Part shown: positions 52,779 through 60,856 of the stretch, in pieces
How positions within the stretch are numbered: the first letter of the stretch is position 1
Layout of the letters: every line of letters starts with the position of its first letter
Translations under genes and position numbers: made by a program
Notes under the pieces: model-generated
What the model was told of the DNA's origin: nothing
The model's database searches: none
What the model saw: only the letters and a program-made list of their open reading frames with translations
Origin: Devosia sp. 67-54
GTDB lineage: Bacteria > Pseudomonadota > Alphaproteobacteria > Rhizobiales > Devosiaceae
DNA length: 64,000 nucleotides
Assembly: GCF_001899075.1 (NCBI RefSeq)
Contig: NZ_MKVA01000011.1
Span: forward strand, 310,001-374,000
Direction of reading: 5' to 3'

Positions 52779-52943
52779 ATATCTCTCCAATCGCGCCCGG
52801 TAGCTGGTGTTGAGCCGGCCCGGCTTCGTCGCTCTGCCAAAGCAAAAGCGACCCGGTGCGCGAAAGCGCGAGCCAGCGATTTGATTGAAATGCCGCGGCC
52901 GGTCCTTGGTCGATGACGAAGGGGCGTTGCGGGAAAGGTTGGA

Positions 52944-53606
52944 TTAGAAGCCGTTCGGAGTGGTCGAACGCTTCGCCTTTCCGGCCAGAACCCCGTCGAC
53001 AATGGCGACGGCTGCGCGGAGTGCGGCGTCTATATCCAATCGCGTGGTGTCCAGCAAGTGGGCATCGGGCGCCGGATAGAAGCCGCCATGCGGGTTGGCG
53101 CGGTCGCGCGCATCCCGCTCCTCTATCTGGTGATAGAGGCCGTAGCGGTCAACCGCCTGGCCGCGCGCTTCGAGCTGGCGCGCCCGGCGCTCCATGCGCG
53201 CCTTGGAATCGGCCTCGATGAACAGCTTCACGTCGGCATCGGGGGCGATCACCGTGCCGATGTCGCGCCCGTCGAGCACGGCGCCGCCCGGCTGCAGCGC
53301 GAATTTGCGCTGGAAATCGTAGAGCGCCGCGCGCACCGGGCCGATCACCGCCACCTTGCTGGCGAGCGGCCCGGCCGCGGCGCTGGTGAGGCTGTCGCGG
53401 TCGCTGAGATGCGCCGGATCGAGCGCCTGCGCCGCCGCGATCGCCCGCGCCTCGAACTCCGGCGTGTCCACCGCCTCGGCCGCCGCGAGGCCGACGGCGC
53501 GGTAGAGCAGCCCGGTATCGAGATGCGGCAGCCGGTAGTGCCGCGCCAGCCCCAGCGCCAGCGTGCCCTTGCCCGACGCCGCCGGGCCGTCGACGGCGAT
53601 GATCAT
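52944..53606 (-). CDS. cmk: Cytidylate kinase
   Basis: Phosphorylates CMP and dCMP with ATP, 220 residues. P-loop DGPAASGKGT, substrate segment LDTGLLYRAV, LDGRDIGTV and the lid Arg residues (RMERRARQLEARG) are intact. Its ATG overlaps the stop of the aroA-position gene (ATGA), the classical aroA-cmk-rpsA operon. Confidence 0.96.
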   Translation of the reverse strand: MIIAVDGPAASGKGTLALGLARHYRLPHLDTGLLYRAVGLAAAEAVDTPEFEARAIAAAQALDPAHLSDRDSLTSAAAGPLASKVAVIGPVRAALYDFQRKFALQPGGAVLDGRDIGTVIAPDADVKLFIEADSKARMERRARQLEARGQAVDRYGLYHQIEERDARDRANPHGGFYPAPDAHLLDTTRLDIDAALRAAVAIVDGVLAGKAKRSTTPNGF

Positions 53607-54919
53607 GCCGCCGGACCGCCGGCGGCCGGGGCGCTCGAAAAGCTCGCCCCGACATGCTCGAAGGCGGTCACGAAATCGGGAAACAGCTCGGCCATCACGG
53701 TTCCGTCCTCGATGCTGACCGCGCGGTCGGCGGCCATCCCCAGCACGAGGAACGCCATCGCCAGTTTGGGGTCAAGCCGCGGCGCCACGTTTCCCCCGCC
53801 CGGCACCCGCTTGCTGCCGCGCACCAAAAGGCCCCCCTGCTGCTCGATGCAGTCGACGCCATTGGCCCTGAGCGCGCGGGTGAGCGCCAGCCGCCGCACC
53901 CCCTCGCCCAGCCCCTCGAAGCGGGTGTCGCCGGCGGCGAAGGCGGCCGCGACGCAGAGGATGGGGAAATCCTCGGCCGCGATGCCGAGTTCGGCCGGAA
54001 TCACCGCCCCCTGCAGCCCGCCATGCCGCACCACGATGTCGGCGCCGCCCTTCTGCGCCGCGCCGATGGCGATGTCGCCGCCCATCAGCGCCAGCGCATC
54101 GAACAGCGCGAGCCCGCGCGCCGTCAGCGCCACGCCGCTTAGGGTGAGCTCGGAATCGGGGGCGATCAGCGCCGCCACCGCCGGATAGACGGCGAGGTGC
54201 GGATCGCCCGGCACCGTCAGCGCCTGGGCCCGCAGCGGCGCCAGGCCCTCGAGCCCGAGGCGCAGCCCCGCCGCGTCCTCCTCGGCGCCGAGCCGCGCCC
54301 CGAAGGCGGCGAGCAGATCGATCGCCGGATCGTGGCTGCCGGCCGGCAGCGTGAGGCGCGAGCGGCCCACGGTCACCAGCGCGTTGAGCAGCAGCGGCGC
54401 CACCAGCCCCGCCGCCTCGGCCGGCAGCGCCAGGTCGAGCGGCACGCCGAAGCGCGGGCCGCAGAGCCGCATCTGCCCTCCGTCGCGCGCGATGCGGCAG
54501 CCATTGCGGCCGAGAAAGCCGAGCAGCGCCTCGCTCACCGGATCGGCCGGGGGCCCGTCGAGCACCACCTCCATGTCGTGCCCGGCGATGAGGCCGATGA
54601 GCAGCGGCGCCGCGGCGCCGGTTTCGGCCAGCGGCAGCGGCCCGGCGGGGGTGAGCAGCCCGCCCACCCCGAGCCCCTGCACGTGCCAGCGCGGCCCCGC
54701 CGGCGCGACGTAGGCGCCCAGCGCCCGCAGCACCTCGGCTGTCGCGGCCAGTTCGGGGGCCGGGCTCACGGTGTCGAGCACGCTTTCGCCGCGCGCCATC
54801 GCCGCCAGGATCAGCGCCAGCGCCGACAGCAGCGGCTCGCCGGGCAGCCGCATCGGCCCGCGCAGCCACGGCGACCGCTCGGCGCTGAGCGGCAGGGACG
54901 GAATCGACGCTTTGTTCAT
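53603..54919 (-). CDS. AroA-like protein lacking EPSP synthase motifs
   Basis: Protein of 438 residues in the usual aroA position, uninterrupted and coupled to cmk. Overall it follows EPSP synthase: VPGDPHLAVYPAVAALIAP, FPILCVAAAFAAGDTRFEGL and LAMAFLVLGM align well. The catalytic motifs are gone, though. PGDKSISHR is PGEPLLSAL (residues 26-34, losing Lys, Ser and Arg), NAGTGCR is ETGAAAP (99-105, losing the Arg), RPM is DPV, the KESDR block is shortened and changed, and DHR is DPK. Both substrate sites should therefore fail. It is most likely a pseudoenzyme or repurposed paralog; a functional aroA is expected elsewhere. Confidence 0.85.
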   Translation of the reverse strand: MNKASIPSLPLSAERSPWLRGPMRLPGEPLLSALALILAAMARGESVLDTVSPAPELAATAEVLRALGAYVAPAGPRWHVQGLGVGGLLTPAGPLPLAETGAAAPLLIGLIAGHDMEVVLDGPPADPVSEALLGFLGRNGCRIARDGGQMRLCGPRFGVPLDLALPAEAAGLVAPLLLNALVTVGRSRLTLPAGSHDPAIDLLAAFGARLGAEEDAAGLRLGLEGLAPLRAQALTVPGDPHLAVYPAVAALIAPDSELTLSGVALTARGLALFDALALMGGDIAIGAAQKGGADIVVRHGGLQGAVIPAELGIAAEDFPILCVAAAFAAGDTRFEGLGEGVRRLALTRALRANGVDCIEQQGGLLVRGSKRVPGGGNVAPRLDPKLAMAFLVLGMAADRAVSIEDGTVMAELFPDFVTAFEHVGASFSSAPAAGGPAA

Positions 54920-55015
54920 CACGCAACTGCACCGGGAGGCGGTGCGCCAGCATCGTGGCGAGGCGCGGCGCAAATGAGGCGGATGCACGGCTGGGATTTG
55001 CCGCGTTTTTTGCGT

Positions 55016-55044
55016 TTGACAGGCAAATCGTTTGCCCCTAACCG
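55016..55044 (+). promoter_or_regulatory. Possible promoter of the TIGR02300 gene
   Basis: A perfect -35 TTGACA (55016-55021) is followed after 17 bp by TAACCG (55039-55044), a weak -10. It stands about 50 bp before the TTG start of the TIGR02300 gene and opposite the aroA-like gene. Confidence 0.4.
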
Positions 55045-55091
55045 AGCGAACCCAGCGGAGGCCCCGCGTTTCAACTCATAGGGAAGCTGCC

Positions 55092-55505
55092 TTGGCCCAA
55101 GACCCACGCGGTACAAAGCGCGAAGACCCCGAGACCGGCAAGAAGTTCTACGATCTCAACAAGGATCCGATCGTCTCGCCCTACACAGGCAAATCCTATC
55201 CGCGCTCCTATTTCGAGCAGACCCTCGCCTCGCGCAAGGCGAACGAGCGCGACGAGGAGCAGGAGGACGAAGAGGACGTCGAGGTCGAGGACGTGACCAA
55301 GGCGCCCGACGAGCCCGAGGTCATCTCGCTCGAGGACGCCGATGCCGAAGAGGCCGGCGAGTCCGGCGACGAGGAAATCCCCGATGTCGAGGACGTCGAG
55401 GATGTCGAGGACATCGGCGACGACGACGAGGACGCTTTCCTCGAGGAAGACGAGGAAGAGGACGAGAACCTCGATTTCGACGTCGAGGGCGGCGACGAGC
55501 GCTGA
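55092..55505 (+). CDS. TIGR02300-family acidic protein
   Basis: Protein of 137 residues of a small alphaproteobacterial family (TIGR02300) of unknown function. The N-terminus GTKREDPETGKKFYDLNKDP and PIVSPYTGKSYP are diagnostic, although the Cys usually found near KR is Asp here. The C-terminal two thirds is almost all Asp, Glu and Val and likely disordered. The start is TTG at 55092 with GGGAAG upstream. It is a constant neighbour of aroA and tRNA-Ala in Rhizobiales. Confidence 0.85.
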   Translation: MAQDPRGTKREDPETGKKFYDLNKDPIVSPYTGKSYPRSYFEQTLASRKANERDEEQEDEEDVEVEDVTKAPDEPEVISLEDADAEEAGESGDEEIPDVEDVEDVEDIGDDDEDAFLEEDEEEDENLDFDVEGGDER

Positions 55506-55626
55506 TCCCCGCGTCCGGCGCGCGTCGCAGCGACGCGCCCGGATTTGGTGCTTGCGTCCTCGGAAACGCTCGACTAGAGAACACCCGCGCTTCGGCAGGT
55601 CCGCCCGCCGAGCCATCCCAAGGAAT

Positions 55627-55702
55627 GGGGCCATAGCTCAGTTGGGAGAGCGTCTGAATGGCATTCAGAAGGTCGTCGGTTCGATTCCGATTGGCTCCAC
55701 CA
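55627..55702 (+). tRNA. tRNA-Ala (GGC anticodon)
   Basis: Seventy-six bases with encoded CCA. Acceptor GGGGCCA pairs with TGGCTCC, D-arm AGCTCAGTTGGGAGAGC, anticodon loop ATGGCAT (GGC), T-arm GTCGGTTCGATTCCGAT. Its 3' part from 55665 also codes, in antisense, for the C-terminus of the recombinase, so it is the left attachment site of the mobile element. Confidence 0.96.
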
Positions 55703-57227
55703 CTCTTTCGCACAGCACCCTCAAGGTCTCTAAGACCTTGAACGGTAAGGCGGTTTCAGCGGTTCGATAGCCGGTCTTCCGGTCATAGGCCAGACGCTGA
55801 CCCCAAACGAGCTTCAGCACCGCCCGGCGATCCTCGACGCGCTCGGAACGCCATAGACGGCAAGGGTTTGCCAGGAACTCGAAAGCGGTTCGATAAGTCC
55901 GGCCGAAGGACGGTCCCGTCTGCGTCGTGGTCGCGATTTTTTCGTTCAAGACTGCCTTGCGCAATTCCAGGTCATGGATGCGCCTTTCATAGGCCGCGGC
56001 GAGTTGCGAGCTGGTGGCCTCCACGGCTCGGTCCAGCAGTTGTTCGACCTGGCCGTTCAACTGGCGTAGCTCCTGTTCCCAAAGCGTACGCCTCTGCTGG
56101 ATGTTTCCCAGCTTCATCTCCCACAACTCGCGGATCATCGCGAAGGCCGCGTGGAAGAGTGTTGCAGTCGGCTGCAAACTTGCCAGCATCACGTCGAACT
56201 CACCTTCGAGTTTTTCCTTGCGCACTGACTTGCGGTACTCGCCGCATCCGCGGGTATCGCAGAGATAATATGGGTAACGCTTCGACCGGCCCTTCGACCA
56301 GCAGGCCGTAAGAGGTTCACCGCAGCAGCCGCAGACGACGAAGTTGCGTAGCGGAAAGTCGGCGCTCAAATCCTTGCGGGCGGGCGCGTTTCTCACCCCT
56401 TGGCGCCGAGCGAGAATCGCCTCGTGCGTCTCCAGCGTGATGAGGGCTTCGTGCTGACCGCGCACAAGATGCAAGCCCCATGATTCGATGCTGAAGTATC
56501 CGGCATAGAGCTGGCGTGTCAGCAACTGCGCGATGTGCGACATGTGGACCTCGCCGTTCCGCGCTTTTGGGTAGGCCGGTTGCGCCTGAAGAAAGCGCTG
56601 CACTTCGGTCAGCGTCTGGAGCCGACCCGACGCATAACCATTAAGAGCCTCGGCGACGACCGACGCGACGGGTTCGTCGCGCACCAGCATTCTCCCATGC
56701 CCCGTGACATCCGCAAATCGATAGCCCACTGGAGGCAGGAAGAGCCAATAGCCCGCGCTGGCACGCGCGGTCATCTTCTGGACGACCTGTCGGCTGTTTT
56801 GCTTGCGTTCAAGCTGGCCCTGCGCAGCCAGCACCGTCTCGATGAATTCGCCCTCGGGCGTATCCTCGAAGCGGAAGTTCGGGCACTCGATGCTGGCGCC
56901 CCTCATCCTGAAGGCGTGACGCAGCTTGATGTGGAATTCTGTGTCGCGAGCAAAGCGCTTCAGATCGTCGAAGATGACGACATAGTTCTTTCGGCCGCGC
57001 TGCGCATCGAGATAGCTCAGCAACGCCACCATGCCGGGCCGCTTCATGAAGTCGCCGCCGCCCGACACATCGTCGGGGAAAACCGCCTCGACCTCACATC
57101 CGATCGACTGGGCATGGTGGCGGCAACGCGCCTCCTGCGATTCGAGTCCGTGCCCGTCCGTCGCCTGCTTCGCACTCGACACGCGGCAATAGATGAGGGC
57201 CTTGGTTGGTCTGGTTGGGGTCGTCAT
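55665..57227 (-). CDS. Large serine recombinase (integrase)
   Basis: Site-specific recombinase of 520 residues. The resolvase domain has IYCRVSSAKQ with catalytic Ser17 and Arg residues in FDDLKRFARD; the recombinase domain follows (PVGYRFAD, YAGYF), then a zinc ribbon near residue 300 (CGCCGEPLTACW) and a long coiled-coil part (about 370-430). The last 12 residues (EPIGIEPTTF and two Val) are encoded by antisense tRNA-Ala, and the stop lies in the tRNA anticodon arm. It probably inserts the element here; serine recombinases seldom use tRNA genes. The ATG overlaps the next gene's stop. Confidence 0.93.
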   Translation of the reverse strand: MTTPTRPTKALIYCRVSSAKQATDGHGLESQEARCRHHAQSIGCEVEAVFPDDVSGGGDFMKRPGMVALLSYLDAQRGRKNYVVIFDDLKRFARDTEFHIKLRHAFRMRGASIECPNFRFEDTPEGEFIETVLAAQGQLERKQNSRQVVQKMTARASAGYWLFLPPVGYRFADVTGHGRMLVRDEPVASVVAEALNGYASGRLQTLTEVQRFLQAQPAYPKARNGEVHMSHIAQLLTRQLYAGYFSIESWGLHLVRGQHEALITLETHEAILARRQGVRNAPARKDLSADFPLRNFVVCGCCGEPLTACWSKGRSKRYPYYLCDTRGCGEYRKSVRKEKLEGEFDVMLASLQPTATLFHAAFAMIRELWEMKLGNIQQRRTLWEQELRQLNGQVEQLLDRAVEATSSQLAAAYERRIHDLELRKAVLNEKIATTTQTGPSFGRTYRTAFEFLANPCRLWRSERVEDRRAVLKLVWGQRLAYDRKTGYRTAETALPFKVLETLRVLCERVVEPIGIEPTTF

Positions 57228-57562
57228 GAATCTCCTTCTTTCTTGCCCCGGCTCGATCGTTTGAACACGGCGGCGACAGCTTGGGCTTTCCTCGGGCTGG
57301 CGGTCGTATCCGAGTCTAGCACGGGACCGGCATCGCGCGCACGTTTGACAGCCGGACGCTCGGCCCCGTGCAGCTTGGCAGCGCTCACGCTGCGCTGCAC
57401 GATCTGCTGTTGGGCCAGTTGTACAGGATCATCGCCGAAGGCCCGATCGACGAAGCTTTCCATGATCCGCCACAGCGCCGCGAGAAGCTCGGTCTTCTCG
57501 CGGTCGCTGAGGTCAAGGTGCTCGACATGGCGGCGGTACTTCGTCAGATCGACCTCACTCAT
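57224..57562 (-). CDS. Uncharacterised mobile-element protein, 112 aa
   Basis: Protein of 112 residues: an N-terminal helical part (LTKYRRHVEHLDLSDREKTE, then LLAALWRIMESFVDRAFG) and a basic, probably disordered tail ending FKRSSRGKKEGD. The family is not recognised. Its stop overlaps the recombinase ATG (ATGA), so it is translationally coupled and may assist or regulate recombination. Confidence 0.65.
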   Translation of the reverse strand: MSEVDLTKYRRHVEHLDLSDREKTELLAALWRIMESFVDRAFGDDPVQLAQQQIVQRSVSAAKLHGAERPAVKRARDAGPVLDSDTTASPRKAQAVAAVFKRSSRGKKEGDS

Positions 57563-57572
57563 TGCCCAGCCC

Positions 57573-58301
57573 TCAGCGCCTCAGCTCCATGCGCGAGCGC
57601 GACGGGATCCGTGCGCTCGACGGCCCCGGCCGGCGGCTGTCGCCGTCGCCACGGGCAGCCTCACGACGGCGCTGTGGCTCGCGCGACGGCTCGTCGTTCG
57701 ACTCCGACTCACGGCCCGCCTGCCGCGCCTGACCGCGCTGGCGTTCGGCCTCGATCTGCGGGCGGTAGAACGTCTCTTCAATGTCCTTGCCCCACTGGTA
57801 GAAGTCGGCGCCCTCCACGGCCTGAAACTCTTCCTTCATCAGCCGCTTGGCCCCGGCGTCCGTGATGCCCAGCTCGCGGCCGAGCAGTTCGCCCTGATGG
57901 GCAAAGGCGCGCGAAAAGGTGATCTTGTCGCCGGTTTCGATCATCTCACCCGTGGCCTTGGCGAAATGAACGCCGAGACTCTTCTGCTGCGGCGTCAGCA
58001 TTTCCTCGCGCTGCATCAGCTTTTCCCGCATATCGTTCATCGACTGGCCGACACGGGAGCGGAAGATGTCGCGGATCATCGTCTCCGCCTTGCCGGAGTC
58101 GAACTTCTCGGTCCGGGCGAAGGCGTGCGCGTAGTCGGCAAGCTTTTCCTTGAACGTGCCGCTGCGCAGTATTTCGCGCTCGATGATGCTGGTAATGGCC
58201 ACCGCTTCGTCGAACTGCGAATTGCTCAGCAACCGCGCCGAGTAAGTCTCCCGCACGTCTGCGGCTTGATCTTGGTAGTTCTGGGTCTTTGACTGTTCCA
58301 T
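57573..58301 (-). CDS. Uncharacterised mobile-element protein, 242 aa
   Basis: Protein of 242 residues, soluble, mostly helical (DVRETYSARLLSNSQFDEAV at the start, KEKLADYAHAFARTEKF later), with a C-terminal tail of about 60 residues rich in Arg, Glu, Ser and Pro. No catalytic motif is seen and no family is recognised. AAAGGAG precedes the ATG at 58301. It is first gene of the leftward unit 242 aa, 112 aa, recombinase, behind a promoter with an overlapping palindrome. Confidence 0.65.
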   Translation of the reverse strand: MEQSKTQNYQDQAADVRETYSARLLSNSQFDEAVAITSIIEREILRSGTFKEKLADYAHAFARTEKFDSGKAETMIRDIFRSRVGQSMNDMREKLMQREEMLTPQQKSLGVHFAKATGEMIETGDKITFSRAFAHQGELLGRELGITDAGAKRLMKEEFQAVEGADFYQWGKDIEETFYRPQIEAERQRGQARQAGRESESNDEPSREPQRRREAARGDGDSRRPGPSSARIPSRSRMELRR

Positions 58302-58332
58302 TGCTTTTCTCCTTTTGCTAGAACAAACCATG

Positions 58333-58362
58333 AACATAGGAATAATATTCCTACGTTGGCAA
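58333..58362 (-). promoter_or_regulatory. Promoter with palindromic operator
   Basis: On the minus strand TTGCCA (58362-58357) and TATGTT (58338-58333), spaced 18 bp, form a promoter. A perfect 8+1+8 palindrome (58337-58353, TAGGAATA and TATTCCTA) covers most of the spacer, so a repressor bound there would block the recombinase operon. The site is markedly AT-rich. Confidence 0.6.
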
Positions 58363-58414
58363 GACTTATTTGCGAGTGGGCCGCCTGATCTGCGGGCGGG
58401 ATTGCCATAACTGC

Positions 58415-58879
58415 CTACCTCTCGAACGGGCGCACTCGCCGGTCCACGGCGCGCGCAAAGGCGGAGCGGGCGACGCCTCGCATCCGGTTTTCGCCGGCCG
58501 AGCGCTCAACAACCTCCTTGAGCTGCCTGCGCTCGTATTCATCGATCACCATGAGGCGACGCTCATGGGCGTCCCGCACATCGCGTTGCGCCTGGCGCAG
58601 CAGGTCCGCCGGATTGAAACGATCGGCGCCGCCCCAGAACGGCTTGAACTCGCGGCGCTGCGCCCCGGCCTCGGCGATCAACTGGCGCCGGCGGGCTTCG
58701 ACACGGCTGTCGTACCGGGCCGCGTAAAGGTCTTTCTCTTTGACCCGCGCATCCTGGCACCGAACCTTCAAATCCTGCACCCGCCGCCACTGGCGCGGCG
58801 ACTGGATGGTCTGGGCTTCGCGGCGTAGCGTCGCCAGCTCGAAGATGCGGCGCAGTTCCTGATCTATCGGCAAGCTCAT
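58415..58879 (-). CDS. Uncharacterised charged protein, 154 aa
   Basis: Protein of 154 residues, highly charged (many Arg and Glu), predicted almost wholly helical, possibly coiled coil (EARRRQLIAEAGAQRREF; LLRQAQRDVRDAHERRLM). The ATG at 58879 starts MSLPIDQELRRIFELA; the frame extends 15 residues upstream. It is divergent from the 85-residue gene at 58942. The function is unknown; DNA binding is possible from charge alone. Confidence 0.55.
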   Translation of the reverse strand: MSLPIDQELRRIFELATLRREAQTIQSPRQWRRVQDLKVRCQDARVKEKDLYAARYDSRVEARRRQLIAEAGAQRREFKPFWGGADRFNPADLLRQAQRDVRDAHERRLMVIDEYERRQLKEVVERSAGENRMRGVARSAFARAVDRRVRPFER

Positions 58880-58941
58880 GATCTGCCTCGCAATCCGGCC
58901 CAAATTTGCAATCGACGCCCGCATTCCGTCACGCTTGTCCG

Positions 58942-59199
58942 ATGATGCAGTTCGACGACAGTGACGATGTGGAAGAGTGGCTGGAAACGCTCGGCTACGA
59001 AGACTTCTGGACGCAGGCCGACCTGTTCGTCCTCGAGCTTTGCGGTCAGTCCCGTGCGTGCTGCGACAGGCAGATCGCCTCCGGCAGTATTGACGCGAAC
59101 ACCGTTCTTGACGTGCTGAAAGGCATGGCGCGGCTCGAACTGATCGAGCGCTTCAGCCTCAAACCGCGCGACATCATGCCGTGGTATTCCCTTCATTGA
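58942..59199 (+). CDS. Uncharacterised small protein, 85 aa
   Basis: Acidic N-terminus (MMQFDDSDDVEEWLETLGYE), then a helical part with three Cys (ELCGQSRACCDRQ) and the end FSLKPRDIMPWYSLH. It is the only complete plus-strand gene inside the visible element, and its stop overlaps the stop of the gene at 59193 by 7 bases. The family is unknown; the call rests on open frame and placement. Confidence 0.45.
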   Translation: MMQFDDSDDVEEWLETLGYEDFWTQADLFVLELCGQSRACCDRQIASGSIDANTVLDVLKGMARLELIERFSLKPRDIMPWYSLH

Positions 59200-59468
59200 C
59201 CGCCTCCCGCGTCGCCCTCGCGGTGAAACACAACCCAAGAACACTGGCCATCACCGGCAGACGACGTGAAGACCCCATACGGACCGACGAAGGTGCAGCG
59301 CGTGTACCAGCGGTCCTTGAAGCTCCACGGGTCGCCACCTGCCGGTACATCGAAGCTGTAAGAAAACAGCACATGCGGCAGGCCGAAGGCCGCATAGGCA
59401 GCGTAGAGGCCGAGCGCCGCCGGCACCCACAGGAAATAGGCCGGGCGGATAAGGTGGGGCCGCGTCAT
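59193..59468 (-). CDS. Small membrane/secreted protein, 91 aa
   Basis: Protein of 91 residues with one N-terminal membrane segment (AYFLWVPAALGLYAAYAAFG) and an outer part with Trp and two Cys (WYTRCTFVGPYG, GDGQCSWVVFH) that could form a disulfide. It overlaps the end of the coupling ATPase gene (ATGA), so it is last of that operon. The family is unknown. Confidence 0.6.
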   Translation of the reverse strand: MTRPHLIRPAYFLWVPAALGLYAAYAAFGLPHVLFSYSFDVPAGGDPWSFKDRWYTRCTFVGPYGVFTSSAGDGQCSWVVFHREGDAGGGQ

Positions 59469-60856
59469 GGGGCACCTCCATTGTCGATGACGACCTTGGG
59501 GTCCGGCGCAAGCCGCACGCCTTCGAGCGGATTGTCGGCCAACTCATGGCAATAAGGTGCGATCTGGTTCTGCCGGATTTTCCGGCAATGGATGAAGCCG
59601 ACGCCGGCAACGTGCAGGAGCTGCTGATCGGGCGGCAGCCGCATCAGCTCGTCGGCGCTCAGCAGCCGGTCGCGGCCCGTCGAGAAATTCCGCGACCACG
59701 CGCTGCGGTCCGAAGACAGCCCGAGGCTGGAGCTGACATTGAGCGCTTCGCCCATGGCGCGGGACGCGCGCTCGGCTTCCTCGAAAACAGAAAAGGAGAG
59801 CCACTGCTTGGTCGTGCAGTTCTCCTCCAGCAGCGCGGTTTCCTTCTCGCCATAGCGGCGGACGATGTCCTGCCGGCTCTGCGCGATGAAGTGCGAACGG
59901 GCGCCGAAGGCGCGCTGGATGGTGACGCGGTTCAGGGCATCGCGCAGCGGCGCGTTGCAGAACTCATCGAGGATGTATTCGGCGCGGCCCGCCCCATGCC
60001 GCAGTTGCGCGTTCATCAGTGCCAGAAAGTGCAGGGCGAAGAACGGCCCCAGCCGGTCGGTGAAGCGCGCCGGATTGACGAAGCACACCACCCAGCCGTC
60101 CCGGATCAGCTCGGTGTGCGTGAGGCTGGCATTGCGCCCGGCATCCTGCAGCGCGCCACTGGCGAATATTTTCAGCGCGCTGACGGCCGCGCGTATGTGC
60201 TGCGCATAGTGCTCCGGGTTTTCCCGTTGCATGTCCAGAATCTGACGTGCCGGGTTGCTAAGGCTGGGGGCGAGGCTTTCGCTGCCGTCCTCGAGCGCCA
60301 TCTGCCACGTCCGGGGATCGGCGATCAGCGCCTGGAGCGCGCCCGGAAAGCACAGGCGCGGATTGCGCTCGAGAAGGGCACGCAGGCCGAAATCCATCAG
60401 GTCGCGCGGCGACGAGCGCCAATAAAGATTCTTGGCGTCGTCGGCCGGCTCATCGATCAGCGCGTGCGTGATGTTGTCGAGGACGAACGGCAACTGGTCG
60501 GGATCGTCCGCCGCCGCGGCAGACGCCGCCCCGAACGCATTGAGCGAGAGACGGTGCGGATGGTTCGCTCCCAGCACGCCGAATTCATCCACGATGCCAA
60601 ATCTGCGGCCGTGTTTGACGCACATCGCGCCAATCTGCGCGGCGATCTCGCCGTCCTTAGCATCGTTGATGAAGATTGCGCGGTTCCTGTCGGCGAGCAT
60701 CGTCATCAGCGCCACCATCGACACGCAGGTCGTCTTGCCGCCGCCGGCCGCCGCGAAGGTGATCGAGGACCCGGCATTGACCGGCTCCAGGATCGGCTTG
60801 CCATCGAAGGTCAGCCCGAGAATGCGGCGCCCGGCATTGTGAATGCGCTGGGTCAT
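59465..60856 (-). CDS. VirD4/TraG-like conjugative coupling ATPase
   Basis: P-loop ATPase of 463 residues resembling type IV coupling proteins that bring DNA to the conjugation channel. Walker A AAGGGKTT (36-43), FINDAKDGE in place of the usual DPKGE, Walker B region YILDEF, and FIAQSRQDIVRRYG as arginine-finger-like segment. It lacks N-terminal membrane helices; those may be supplied by the small membrane proteins encoded immediately upstream. Starts and stops overlap on both sides. Confidence 0.82.
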   Translation of the reverse strand: MTQRIHNAGRRILGLTFDGKPILEPVNAGSSITFAAAGGGKTTCVSMVALMTMLADRNRAIFINDAKDGEIAAQIGAMCVKHGRRFGIVDEFGVLGANHPHRLSLNAFGAASAAAADDPDQLPFVLDNITHALIDEPADDAKNLYWRSSPRDLMDFGLRALLERNPRLCFPGALQALIADPRTWQMALEDGSESLAPSLSNPARQILDMQRENPEHYAQHIRAAVSALKIFASGALQDAGRNASLTHTELIRDGWVVCFVNPARFTDRLGPFFALHFLALMNAQLRHGAGRAEYILDEFCNAPLRDALNRVTIQRAFGARSHFIAQSRQDIVRRYGEKETALLEENCTTKQWLSFSVFEEAERASRAMGEALNVSSSLGLSSDRSAWSRNFSTGRDRLLSADELMRLPPDQQLLHVAGVGFIHCRKIRQNQIAPYCHELADNPLEGVRLAPDPKVVIDNGGAP

